Part shown: positions 11,893 to 23,300 of the stretch, piece by piece
How positions within the stretch are numbered: position 1 is the first letter of the stretch
How the letters are laid out: the number at the start of each line of letters is the position of its first letter
The notes under the pieces: model-generated
Told to the model about the DNA's origin: nothing
The model's input: only the letters and a program-made list of their open reading frames with translations
The model's database searches: none
Position numbers and translations under genes: made by a program
Origin: Steromphala cineraria
Taxonomy: Eukaryota > Mollusca > Gastropoda > Trochida > Trochidae
Direction of reading: 5' to 3'
Length of the DNA stretch: 64,000 bases
Assembly (NCBI GenBank): GCA_916613615.1
Contig: OU744721.1
Location: 71,057,060 to 71,121,059 of the forward strand

Positions 11893-13637
11893 ACAGTCAC
11901 AATGGCGAAAGCAGTGAAGTCATTCCAGTGTCAGTAGGTGGTGTGGACATTGACATTATTGTTGACTCTGGCAGTGATAGTAACATTATTGACCGGAACT
12001 TGTGGAATTTTCTGAAATCTAAGAACATCAGGTGTGTGTCACAGAAAGGTGGTAAAAAGCTGTTTCCCTATGCAAGTAGGACACCGTTGAAAACTATGGG
12101 CACTTTCACCGCAGAAGTAGTAGCTGGTGATCACAAAACACAAGCCAAGTTCACTGTGATTGAGGGTAACGCAGAACCGCTTCTCAGCAAAGAAACTGCT
12201 ATGAAACTTGGTGCTTTGAAGATTGGACTTAATATCAATTCAGTGCGATCATCATCAGAATTTCCTGATTGTGTCAACAAGTACCCCGAAGTTTTTCATG
12301 GATTGGGAAAAATGAAAAACAAACAGATCAAGTTCAAAATTGACCCAGATGTGAAACCAATTGCTCAGCCGATGCGACGTGTTCCATTTGGACTTCGTGA
12401 AAAGGTTGTATCTAAAGTTCAAGAACTTATTGCCAAGGATATCATTGAACCGGTGGAAGAACCGACCCCCTGGTTGAATCCTGTTGTCATCGAACCAAAG
12501 GCGTCTGGTGATATAAGACTTTGTTTAGATATGAGACGCGCCAACGAAGCTATTTTGAGAGAACGGCAGCCAATTCCTACTGTAGATGAGGTGCTACAGG
12601 ATATGAGTGAAAGTCGGGTCTTTTCAAAACTGGACCTGAAGTGGGGTTTTCATCAACTTGAGCTACACCCTGAGTCTCGCAACATCACAACGTTTGTGAC
12701 TCATTGTGGACTGTATAGGTATAAGCGGCTGCTGTTTGGAATAAATGTTGCACCAGAAATATATCAGCATGAAATACAGAAAATCGTGCAAGGAATCCCA
12801 GGTGTTGCCAATATATCGGATGACATCGTTGTTCACGGTCCTTCTGCAGAGGAGCATGACAGACGACTTGAGCAGGTCATACAGAGGCTCTCATCAGCAA
12901 ATCTGACTCTGAACGTTGACAAGTGTGAGTTTAAGAAGTCCAGCATCACGTTTATGGGACACCATTTGTCAGATCAGGGGCTTGATGTCACCAAGGACAA
13001 AGTTGAAGCAGTTGTGAACGCGAGACAGCCTGAAAGTGTGAGTGAGGTCCGAAGCTTCTTGGGATTAGTGAACTTCTGCTCAAGGTTTATTCCTGACTAT
13101 TCAACGATAGCAGAACCGTTGAGACAACTGACGAGGAAAAATCACCTGTTTGTGTTTGGTAGGGAACAAGCTCAATCATTCGAGTCACTCAAAGCTGCTC
13201 TTGCAAGTAGTGAAACCCTGGGCTACTACAGTGTAAACGCCAAAACAAGAGTTATTGCTGACGCCAGTCCTGTGGGACTTGGTGCAGTCCTTGCCCAGCA
13301 ACAGACTGATACGTCGTGGCGAATCATCTCATATGCAAGTCGTTCGCTCAGTGATGTAGAGCGCAGATATTCACATACGGAAAAGGAGGCCCTTGCCTTA
13401 GTTTGGGCATGTGAGAAATTCCATCCATACATATATGGGATATCATTTGAGCTGGTCACAGACCACAAGCCGTTAGAGGCGATATATGCGCCAAAGTCCA
13501 AACCCTGTGCTAGAATAGAACGATGGGTTCTACGTCTCCAGCAATACAACTTCAAAGTTGTATATGCACCGGGGAAGAGCAACATAGCTGATCCACTTTC
13601 CAGATTGTTGGGAGATAAGTGTGTCAAATTGTGCTGA
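11877..13637 (+). CDS. pol: Gypsy pol, protease-RT-RNase H part (586 aa)
   Basis: Enzymes copying the element's RNA into DNA. Residues 20-110: aspartic protease with the active site DSGS at 30-33. Residues about 150-330: reverse transcriptase with LDLKWGFHQL (catalytic D253), LLFGINVAP, and the NISDDIVV box where the usual YxDD is ISDD (D315, D316). From about 420: RNase H with VIADASPVGLGAVLAQQ, THTEKE-like (SHTEKEAL) and DHKPL. The frame closes just after NIADPLSRLL at the RNase H end; integrase follows in another frame, whereas relatives usually have one continuous pol. The ATG at 11877 is probably not a free start: pol normally follows gag by frameshifting. Confidence 0.93.
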   Translation: MVHSMNSHNGESSEVIPVSVGGVDIDIIVDSGSDSNIIDRNLWNFLKSKNIRCVSQKGGKKLFPYASRTPLKTMGTFTAEVVAGDHKTQAKFTVIEGNAEPLLSKETAMKLGALKIGLNINSVRSSSEFPDCVNKYPEVFHGLGKMKNKQIKFKIDPDVKPIAQPMRRVPFGLREKVVSKVQELIAKDIIEPVEEPTPWLNPVVIEPKASGDIRLCLDMRRANEAILRERQPIPTVDEVLQDMSESRVFSKLDLKWGFHQLELHPESRNITTFVTHCGLYRYKRLLFGINVAPEIYQHEIQKIVQGIPGVANISDDIVVHGPSAEEHDRRLEQVIQRLSSANLTLNVDKCEFKKSSITFMGHHLSDQGLDVTKDKVEAVVNARQPESVSEVRSFLGLVNFCSRFIPDYSTIAEPLRQLTRKNHLFVFGREQAQSFESLKAALASSETLGYYSVNAKTRVIADASPVGLGAVLAQQQTDTSWRIISYASRSLSDVERRYSHTEKEALALVWACEKFHPYIYGISFELVTDHKPLEAIYAPKSKPCARIERWVLRLQQYNFKVVYAPGKSNIADPLSRLLGDKCVKLC

Positions 13638-14964
13638 AGAATATGTTAGATTTGTTGCTGTGAATGCAACTCCACAAGCTGTAACCACTCAAGAAGTCGA
13701 GAGAGCTTCTGCGAGTGATGATGAGTTAGAAATTGTGCGTCAGTGTATTGATTCTGGTGATTGGAATCATTGTGAATTGAAGCAGTATGTGATTGTGAGT
13801 TCTGAGTTGTGTAGAATAGGGAAGTTGGTGTTGCGAGGTAGTCGCATAGTGATTCCCAAGTGTTTGCGACCCAGAGTTCTGTCGCTGGCACATGAGGGAC
13901 ACCTTGGTGTTGTAGGTACAAAGCAGAATTTGAGGTCCAAGGTGTGGTGGCCAAATATTGATAAAGATGCAGAGAAGTTCTGCAAAACATGTCACGGATG
14001 TCAGCTTGTCAGCAAGCCAAGTCCTCCGGAACCTATTCATACAACTGAACTGCCATCAAAACCCTGGGAAAACTTTGCTATGGATTTTCTTGGTCCGTTA
14101 CCATCAGGTGAATCCATACTTGTGGTGATTGACTATTATAGTAGGTACTATGAGTACAAGATCATGAAATCCACCACAGCACAGAAAACTGTAGAAGTTC
14201 TCAAAACTATGTTTGCCAGACATGGACTGCCTGTGTCAATCTACTCTGACAATGGACCTCAGTTCATATCCGAGATCATGAGGGACTATTTGAGGGACAA
14301 TGGTATAGAACACCATAGAGTTACTCCACGTTGGCCTCAAGCTAACGGCGAGGTGGAGAGACAAAATCAATCTCTTGTGAAGAGGTTAAAAATTGCTCAC
14401 GCAACGAAGGAAAACTGGAAAGAGGCATTGCAGATATACGTCACTCAGTACCGTGCAATTCCCCACTCGGTAACTGGGAAAAGCCCAGCTGAACTGCTGT
14501 TCGGAAGGAAGATGAGAAGTAAGTTGCCGATTCTCATTCCTGAATCCATCGACCTTGAAGTTCGCGACAGAGACGCGGAAAGGAAAGGTTATTCAAAACT
14601 GTATGCAGATGAAAAGCGCCATGCCATGGACTCAAAGATAGTTCCTGGAGACACTGTGTTGCTTAAGCGAGAGTACATGAGTGAGGTCGACACTCCTTAC
14701 TTGCCAACTCCAGTTGAAGTTGTTTCTAAGGCAGGAAACATGGTGACAGTGCAATGTGAGGATGGCGCTCGATATAAGCGTAATACTTCACACGTGAAGC
14801 CATATCAGTCACAGATGGACAATTCAACAGAGTCTACTGATGTGCAAGTTGTTGACAATAAATCTAGTCAATCAGAGACTGTGAAGATAGACCAATGTCT
14901 AAGGAGATCTAACAGACAGAAGTCTGTTCCAAAGAAGTTTGATGACTTTGTTATGTTAGACTGA
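13621..14964 (+). CDS. Gypsy pol, integrase part (447 aa)
   Basis: Inserts the DNA copy into the genome. Seen: an N-terminal HHCC zinc domain (H91, H94, C121, C124, with WWP between), then the DDE core with D155 in MDFLGPLP, D210 in YSDNGPQF and E246 in NGEVERQN, giving the D-35-E spacing of retroviral-type integrases. A C-terminal basic tail follows (DTVLLKRE, then RRSNRQKSVPKKF). The open frame overlaps the RT-RNase H frame by 17 bases and is shifted relative to it; a small indel near 13620-13640 is likely. The ATG here is only the first in frame. Confidence 0.92.
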   Translation: MSNCAEEYVRFVAVNATPQAVTTQEVERASASDDELEIVRQCIDSGDWNHCELKQYVIVSSELCRIGKLVLRGSRIVIPKCLRPRVLSLAHEGHLGVVGTKQNLRSKVWWPNIDKDAEKFCKTCHGCQLVSKPSPPEPIHTTELPSKPWENFAMDFLGPLPSGESILVVIDYYSRYYEYKIMKSTTAQKTVEVLKTMFARHGLPVSIYSDNGPQFISEIMRDYLRDNGIEHHRVTPRWPQANGEVERQNQSLVKRLKIAHATKENWKEALQIYVTQYRAIPHSVTGKSPAELLFGRKMRSKLPILIPESIDLEVRDRDAERKGYSKLYADEKRHAMDSKIVPGDTVLLKREYMSEVDTPYLPTPVEVVSKAGNMVTVQCEDGARYKRNTSHVKPYQSQMDNSTESTDVQVVDNKSSQSETVKIDQCLRRSNRQKSVPKKFDDFVMLD

Positions 14965-15260
14965 TTGTCTTGAGTATCATTCTAGTCAACCATTGAAGTT
15001 AATTGACAGTTTTACTATTTCATCTCAAATCGAGAGTTCATTTAAGTATTCATGTTTTGACCGCTTCATAGGTTCTTGACACTTATCATGTTTATTTTGA
15101 ATAATGATAATGATGATAATTATCATAGTAATGTAGATATGTTTGATTGTTCAACTGAAGTTACTCCTGTTTAAGGTGCTGCAGAATTCACAGTATTGAT
15201 TAATATTTGTTTAAGCAATAATGCCACAGTAGTTGCTTCATTTCTCTGATAGGGGAGGGA
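14965..15260 (+). other. Gypsy 3' non-coding region and polypurine tract
   Basis: No ORF. The last ten bases before the 3' LTR, AGGGGAGGGA (15251-15260), are the polypurine tract that primes plus-strand synthesis. A short GATAATTATCAT-type palindrome lies near 15110-15125. Confidence 0.8.
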
Positions 15261-15439
15261 TGTCGTGTCGTACTATGTTAAATTACGGAATGTTGCGTTC
15301 CGCATATGATGTCATGTTTTGTAACAACCGACCGGAAGTTGATTAAACGCATGTGGTTTGAAACCGAAACTGTTTGTAGTGTGTTACAGAAGCTGAAGGC
15401 ATAATAAGCCGCTATGAACTGTTGTTAGTCTGAATTACA
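15261..15439 (+). repeat. 3' LTR (179 bp)
   Basis: Near-identical to the 5' LTR, ends CTGAATTACA. Same TGTCGTGTCG start immediately after the polypurine tract. Confidence 0.93.
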
Positions 15440-17735
15440 ACATTCATGAATGAAGCTTTGTATTGCAATGAATATTAGGAAAACAATAAGACTTAGAGCA
15501 AACATATAGTGTTCCCAACCCATATCCCTAAGAAAACTCTTGGTTCTTGTTCTGATTATAAGTCAATACAAGAGGGTCAAACATTTTGAAGCCGGCAACC
15601 AACAGCCGGCATTCCTTCAGGAACTTCTGAACAGTCAAACATTTCAACATTAGTAATAGATATCGAATGGCTACCACTAGTTTATTATCATTTTGGATTT
15701 GATAAGTGTAGTGTGTGTTCATGAATCATTTTGTGATTACTAATTCATCTAAATAATACAAAAGTAATAACAAGTTCATTTACGCCAAGTAAGTGGTGAA
15801 ATATCTTTATTACATTTATTTCTTTGAACTAATCCTTTGTGATATTCGTTTGGGAAGAGAGACATACGAAGTCCAAGCAATTAATTTTATTTACATGAAA
15901 TTCTCAATTATAGCTGAATACTAACTATTCAATTAAAAAAATCGCTTAATTTAACCAGAGAGCAATAACATTAGTCATTGTGGAAGAAGAAACTACTACA
16001 ATCGTGTTCTTAAGGACGTTTTTTTTCATTTTCAATTCAAATAAACATTATTCATCATCGATTGAGAATGTGTTTGTTGGCTGTTATGTCTGCTTAATAT
16101 CCTGGAACACAGATTTAGTTATTTCTAAGCATGAAAGGCCCTTGGTGTCATAGCCTCAACCTTTCCACTTGACCTGCTGAGATGTTTTAACCTTAAAACC
16201 ACTAGAGCACGATGATACCAAAACAGTGTCTTCAATAACTGTCAGAATGGCCTTTACTACCAGTGATAATTGAATAGTCAAGTAACTATTATGGCATCAT
16301 AGCAATTCTGTCTGACCATGACTGGCGTAAACGGGACAGAAAACATTTTCTTTATGCAGTAATAACTTCTAGGTATTTAGCTATTAAATACGTTTCAGCG
16401 ATGAGCACAAACTATGTAAGAATATGCTGATTAGAATACAAATGTAATCCTTCTTAATTAATTTGTACTGTATAGTGTTTCAGTGTTTTAGTTATAGTGT
16501 TGTATAAAAGTTCATCAACCTGTCCTTAAGAAGACGATATGATGAAATAACTTAAATACCTCAGTCGACATTCTATGTTAGCTTTACTTGGATGTTGTCA
16601 GAATATCACAAAACGCGAAAGCAGAAAGAATTATCTCGTAATAAGTGACAATGTAATGTTGAATGTGTTATCGTTTTCGAGCCCATGTCAATTAAATGTC
16701 CGATTTAAGATTTTGCTTTTTGAAATACATATGGTCATTTTTCAGTTTTCAATCAACAACCATAAGAGCTCTAGCATAGCAATATCTACGTGTCATAGGA
16801 CTAGTTGCCAAACTAACTAATTAGTGCCTCCTAAATTCGATGTAAGATGCTGTTACGAATTGTATGTAGTCTACAAAGAATTTGAATCATAAACAATTAC
16901 TTAACTTTTTTTTTTTTCCATTTTTTGTGATACAGGCATTTACATCGTTCAAAAGAAACATATAACATATAGTTTCACATAATATACATTCATAGTTAAT
17001 ATGTACAAATGCAGAAGGTGGCCGATTTATTTTCCAAGTAGTAAATGTTATGTTGATCAATATTTAAAAACATTATCAACGTGTCATTGGACAAGTTTGC
17101 ACACTAGTTAATTTCTGCATACTAAAATCGAGGTAAGATGCTGTTACGAATTGTCTGTAGCCTCCAAAGGATTTGAATCATAAACAATTACTTAACTGTT
17201 GTAATCGAAATTATGTAGTGCGACTAATATCAACCGTTACATCTTTTGCTATGTTATGTCTAAATATCCTCTTGCATTAGTTATGTAGAAGGCAAGGCCT
17301 TATGCTTGACTTCAATAGATTGACTTATTGCGTATTGGAAAACGTCTAATGAGTTGGAAATGAAAATGTAACAGAAGAAAATCGAATTTCACAAGGCATC
17401 AATATTTCAAATTAATCTAACATCGTATGGTTTCAGTAGGCATTAAGATAACTGATTACGGATATCATTCATGTCTGATTCTCTTTCATAGTGTATTGAC
17501 AAAAAGGATTCCATAAATCCTTAAGCAAGAAATTGCTGTGCCATGGATCATTGGCAAAAAATGTCTAATCAATTCTTGAATACTTGATGTTGTCAAACAT
17601 TATGTATACTAAATCTATTGTTTTAACATTGATATAAACCCATAAATATATGAAAGTGTTTTAGACATTACTTAACTAATTTCCTATTACTTGTTTTATG
17701 TTCTAAAACAGACGAAAAATACTAAGTTATATGTG
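15440..17735. other. Copy A right part, no gene seen
   Basis: Non-coding sequence matching copy B 24190-27050. Contains a local duplication: about 16814-16905 is repeated at 17099-17197 (both include AAGATGCTGTTACGAATTGT and end in ATAAACAATTACTTAAC). Nothing else was recognised. Confidence 0.6.
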
Positions 17736-19609
17736 GAAGTAAGATTTTCATCCTTATCTCACCCTCCTACGTATATTGGTTCCATTAACTGTCGTGACTC
17801 TTTAGCCCTAACAACTATCATTGATCCTACTACTTACCGAGTTTTATTGAAGTCTGAATACATAAATGAACATTGCATTGGCAATATTACTTAATGTTTA
17901 CTGTGAAATGATTTGAAGCTACATTTTAAAAATCCAAAAATCCATTACGTGTAGGTTAAATACTCCAGCGTATTTGCAGGAACTGAGCATCGTGCATGAA
18001 GCATCTAGATCTCTCTGCTCTCTAAAGCATCATTGTTTCTACCAGTGTTCAAAAAGAGACTAAAACCCATTTTTATCACGTGATACCTTGGAACTGCTTA
18101 CAGCATATTTTCTTCTGTACATATGTTATGCACTTATATCATATCCCTTAGTGACATGGATTTAGGGCAACAAAAATATTCTTTTTCTTCTTAATATTAT
18201 TATAATTTGTATTGTAAAAGAAATATTTTAGTTTGAGCAGTAATTAAAATTGAAATTATCTGTGGTAGAACAATACAATATGCAGAAAATGTCTGAGTTA
18301 AATAGATACCCAACAAAGAAGAATCGCACTGATATGTTTTTTGATAGCATGCAACCTTTAACTTAATTATGTTTACAGTAAAAATCTTACATGTCAACTG
18401 CCACATGATGAAGGTCATTTGTTTACTGTACTTATTGACATTGTAACCACGCATTTTATCTAACTTACAAATACGCCATTTACGAAAAAAACATGTTTAT
18501 TGCAATTGATAGCATTTTACAGAATTTATTATACAATCAGAATATATGGTATAGATCCTGCGATGGAACCCAAAAGCTTTCTTTCAACATCGTCCTTGGT
18601 ATGTCATGATCCCTTGATCACTGTTAATTGGTAAATAAACCATTGTTTTGTTTCCCAACTCGTTTCACATATTTTCCGCTTACATATTCTTCACAACTTC
18701 AACACGCCCATGGCCAACACAATTTAAGACCTAAATAACTCACAGCAAACCAAAATAAGGTCATATAAAATTATATATCTTTAGAATAAAGGTAACCAAT
18801 AACTATAAGAGAGGCACATGTTCAAAACTGTTAAACAACCCTGATGATCTTGAATAAATTCACTAATAAACACTTTTGTACTTTGAATACTTTTTGGTAT
18901 TTCAAAGAAATTTTAAATGGTTGTACCTTAGATTAGTATATGTCCACATAGTGAACAGGGTGTAATAAGAACTATTTATGATAGAACGCAAGTAAAATAT
19001 GTTATGATGTTTTGCCCGGTGAGATATTGAACCAGTTGATCAAGACTGATTTGAAGTTTTTATTTTATTGACAGTATTATATTTAACTGTAGGTGACCGG
19101 AAAATGGTTGCTTTCATTGGTGTTTACAGTAGAATCACAACAGTTGTCTTTACCTTTATCCACAAGCAGCAATCACAATTTTCGTTTAAATCACAAAATT
19201 TACTGTCAAATACACAGACTGTTTCCTTATACCAACACTTGCTTGCTGAATGATGCTAAGTCATTAAACGTTGGTGTTATTTTGACATTATGTACAAAAT
19301 GTAAAATATTCTGTTCAAAACATTAACCAGATAGGAGACAATATCTCACTGTTGATGCTGATAAGCCAATCTGGTTAGATACGCCAATGCAACAAACGAG
19401 ATCCATACCACAAAGTTTTACTCTGCTTTGTTTTCAGATCATTTCCATAGATTTTGACCACAAAGTTTCGACTTTTATCACAGTTATACAGCAGTAACAC
19501 ATAAAGCACTATCTCACACGCTCTAATGCTGGTGAAAGTTCCTTAGTTAAAATTTCTTGTCCCTTGAGATTCATGTTTATTTGTCCCAGACAGTCCTAAA
19601 GTCAACATT

Positions 19610-20345
19610 CAGTTGTGATGCCAATAATTGCTTTCTTTGATAACTGTGTTGACTTTATGTCTGTCCCGGCTTTTCTCTTTGGTCAGATTCTGTCTCCTGT
19701 TAAAATTCCATTGTACTTATATCGTGGAACACAAACATACATTCGTGGATATCCTGCAATCTATAACATATTAGAACATTTAAAATATTTCAAAATGTTA
19801 AACAGTCAACATGAATATCAGAATAAACATAAAATGTTTATGTTACCTATTTATTCTAGTTAATCAAAGAGGACCTTTTCTGGTGCCATAGTCACAAACA
19901 CAATGGAGACATTTCCAATCTGAAAATAATGCTTACATTTATATGCAGGTGTGATACAAGCAAAGAGGTTCCTTTTCTATTCCGGAGATTGAATATCTTC
20001 TGATGCATGGCGTGAACAAATCACGAAAGAAAGAATAAAACTATCACTTCCAGAGACCCGTATCATCAATGGCACACATTGACAAACATCGTTATCAAGA
20101 ACCATTCAGCACTTTCCTTTAATGACATTGAAAGCATTATACATTGGCTGACGAGATTGACTGTCTGGAAGAAAAAATCACAAATCTTTTGGGACATGAC
20201 ATGTTCTCTAATTTCATGCTTGTCTGGGGCTGGTCTGAGATAACTCCTGATTCACGAATGTATCAAGACTGGGAACACAAATCTTGTGTCTCGTGTTTTT
20301 CTTTTGTTTGGGATCTAAACGTACTTAGAAATTACTTTGTATAGA
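19610..20345 (+). pseudogene. Disrupted coding-like stretches, copy B
   Basis: Paralogue of 4455-5200. A frame at 19615-19860 includes VPAFLFGQILSPVKIPLYLY and then YIRGYPAIYNILEHLKYF. A later frame (20144-20340) includes ADEIDCLEEKITNLLGHDMF and MLVWGWSEITPD. The intermediate block is shortened relative to A and carries an extra T that creates a TAA near 20119. No protein family was recognised. Confidence 0.35.
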
Positions 20346-23300
20346 ATACCTAATGTTAAAGAAAAGCTGGTAACACGGACTTGATCTGACAAAGTGAGAA
20401 ATCAGATTGTTGCCTTAATACATGTTCGTAGCCTATTTAACCTTTTAAAAAAGTTATCATTCACCATAATCCTGTAGCTTTCAGTACGTCAGTTATAGAA
20501 GTTATGAATATAAATTATTTGTGTCCTACTTTGTGAAGAAAATGAATTTACGTCCGTTGATACATATCAACTTCTAACATATGGCCAGAACAAAACTTTT
20601 ATTTGGAAACATTAAACACAGAGTTATGAAGTCTTTGAATGCAATTCAGAAATGAAATTTGAACTCGGACTGAGCAGTAAACTGTTTCAGTTTCATCTAC
20701 TAGTGACTGGATCTTCCTACGTTATGTTCACTGCAGTCAAGTAAAGGCAGACATAAATTTTACTTCCCTTGGTATTATGTTCTCAGTTGCAAAAAGGACG
20801 GTGTCTTTAACCTAATTTAGATAGCTTAACCGGAAAGGTTATTGTTACAAGAAATGTGATTAGAAAGTAAATCATTACCTGACAAGAAACGTCTTCATGT
20901 TAGTACAAAGTGCTTTCCTGTACAATGGTGCTTTGGGAAATTTATACCTTTTTCTTATTGAGTAACGATTATCAAAGAAATACATACAGTGCTGCAAACA
21001 TTTCCAATTGACTACATTACCTTTTTCTTAGATCATTTATTGATCACAAGCTTAAAACGCTAATCTCAACTCCAGTGCATTCAATTGTTGCGTTGACGAT
21101 TGGTTGTTCATTTTTTAAGGATTACCTTATTTACTTTGAACATGTGTAGCCTTGTATCGTTGTCAATCTGTAAAAGAGTAGGAATAAAGAATTCGAAGTT
21201 ATACTAATAATTTAATGTCCTAATCCCTATTCCTGTAATCCATTGCAATCACAATGATTAAACGTGTTTCAAAACTTAGTTAATTGAATTAAGATAAAGT
21301 AGATAATCATCATACTATATACAGGTATGCACAATGATTCAACATCACAGTTCCTTCATCTATTTCAAACATGTTAACATTTGTCACATTCATCATTGTC
21401 AGACCATGTTGTGTCTGAATTATCATGATTTGTACTTGAGTGCTGCGAGATTACTGATTATATATATAAGTAATTTGTTATAAATTGATTTTAGGAATTC
21501 ATATTGGAATGAACAAAAATTGCAAATTCAAATTCCATGAGAATTGTTCTCATGAATTAAAATTTATACATTTGTAATTTGCCCCTTTTTACAAGTTAAG
21601 GACACAGCTTGTGGGGTATTTGGAAACAATATTTGTCACTATATGTAAAAGGGATATATAGGTCCAAACATTTAGATTTTAATATTTAGAGTTTTGCATT
21701 AGATCCAATTAGCGTTTGTTACCCCTGTTTATGCAGTCACAAGTAAAAAATCAATAGAGCCATCATGAAGAAATGACTGGTATTGAAAGGCCTTAATCAT
21801 ATTTATCTCTATGGAATATTGATAACAAAAATTCATTGTGTGATGAAAATATCTTTTTGTTGTTCTTAAGATAGTTCTACCATGACATAGCTTAAACATT
21901 AACATTTGGCTAATGCACTTGAAAGTATCTTCGCTTCAAAATTTTTAATCTTAAGGCAATGGTCGTAACGGATACATTTTCAAATAAGGGGTTTGGATTC
22001 TCAATAAGATATAAAGTGTATACAAAATCATGGTATTGTGGCAATGGAAATGTCGCCTGCAGAAGTCACAATTAAACAGTAACACTGACAAACCGAGTTT
22101 TAGAAATCAAGATCAAGGTTGTAATTTCTTAATCTACATCTGGTCTTCATCACTTAGTCTGCTAATTGAATGTAAACTTAACAAATGTTTGTGACAAACG
22201 ATTTTAAAAATCCCGCAATAAACGACTTCTGTCCACTACTCAATTAATGAATTGCATTTACCTTTGATCTTAAAGATTATTAGCAAATATCTTCAGTTCC
22301 ACATGCAATTCTCATCAATCTTTTTTCTGTATTTGTAATTTTTCAAACATATCATTTTCGGCAGTTCAAACACTCAAGAAGTATTATTTGTCAACACAGG
22401 ACAGTAAAGTGCGTCGTTTAAGCGATATTATTCGACTACAGAAAGGCTCTGAAATGCACAGCTGGCAGGGAATACTCTCATTGTACCGAAATGAACATCA
22501 TATGAAAAACCAATGAACAGATTTATGAATAATTCATGACGTCTGAAGGGAAACACTTGATAAGTTAATCCTTGACTTTCGCAACATTCATTTCATTATG
22601 TATTTCCATAACTTGATTTAGGCTAAGGATCCTGTACAATGCCTTTAAAGCCTCCCTGTCGCAAAGCATCAACAATTTTGGCCAGGTTCGTGTAATATGT
22701 TATAAGTGATATTAGTGTTATTTATACCTCAGCCCAATAAATTGTTCTCTTTCCTCTGAATTTCTATTCCCGCACCAGCAAATGTAACCGTTAAGTTACC
22801 AGATAGCAGACTGTCCTTTCTTATCCAAGATAATATAGATTTATTCTGAGCCTATGAAAAACACCATAAGGGCAGATCAGAAACTATAACTATGTCATGT
22901 CAGTGGTTTAGGATATTCAGATAACCTAAATTAATAGATAATTTATTTCAAAATATTTGTTAATTTTATTTCAAAATAATATTATAAAGAGGTGTTGGAC
23001 TGTGAACTGAACTATTAATGAATGGAATTGTTTTGTTTAGACAATACCACTGTAGCTGAAAGAACCATTTTAAGATTTACAGGCTCAGAAGAGAGTCAAG
23101 TAAATTATGGCGATTTAACATGTATAAAAACAACGACGTATTCAACGTCGTTGGTAACTTATAAACATGAAGAATGTGATAACCATACAGATTGAGAGAC
23201 TTAGATGAATAGCATTACGCAACCCAGACAAATCATGGTAAATAGACCTATTCGGGAGTCAGCTGCCCTGATTAGTTCACCCAGACAAAATGAACATTCA

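Larger units (their letters stand above)
10698..15439 (+). mobile_element. Gypsy (Ty3-type) LTR retrotransposon, 4742 bp
   Basis: Complete element: 179-bp LTRs, primer-binding site, gag, protease-RT-RNase H, integrase, purine tract. The LTRs differ at 4 of 179 positions by hand alignment. Flanks are ACATA and ACATT, a 5-bp target duplication with one change. Copy B has the empty site (about 24183-24200, CAACATCCATGAAT). The element is therefore younger than the segmental duplication. The pol order RT, RNase H, integrase defines Ty3/Gypsy. The gag knuckle spacing and the ISDD active site recall the Mag clade (inference). Frameshifts in gag and between RNase H and integrase suggest that this copy cannot make all its proteins. 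Confidence 0.95.
1695..17735. repeat. Tandem segmental duplication, copy A
   Basis: First of two direct copies. Matching landmarks in copy B: 1695-2300 with 17740-18275; 3885-5200 with 18280-20345; 5550-5727 with 20390-20562; 7275-9900 with 20567-23340; 9900-10697 with 23340-24190; 15440-17735 with 24190-27050. The order and strand are the same throughout, with mostly small differences between blocks. Copy A is longer mainly because of the Tc1 element, the Gypsy element and about 1.6 kb at 2302-3880 that copy B lacks. No intact host gene was found inside it. Confidence 0.85.

Noticed and set aside
13226..13990. Minus-strand frames of 104-133 codons at 13.2-14.0 kb
   Set aside because: Antisense shadows of Gypsy RNase H and integrase.
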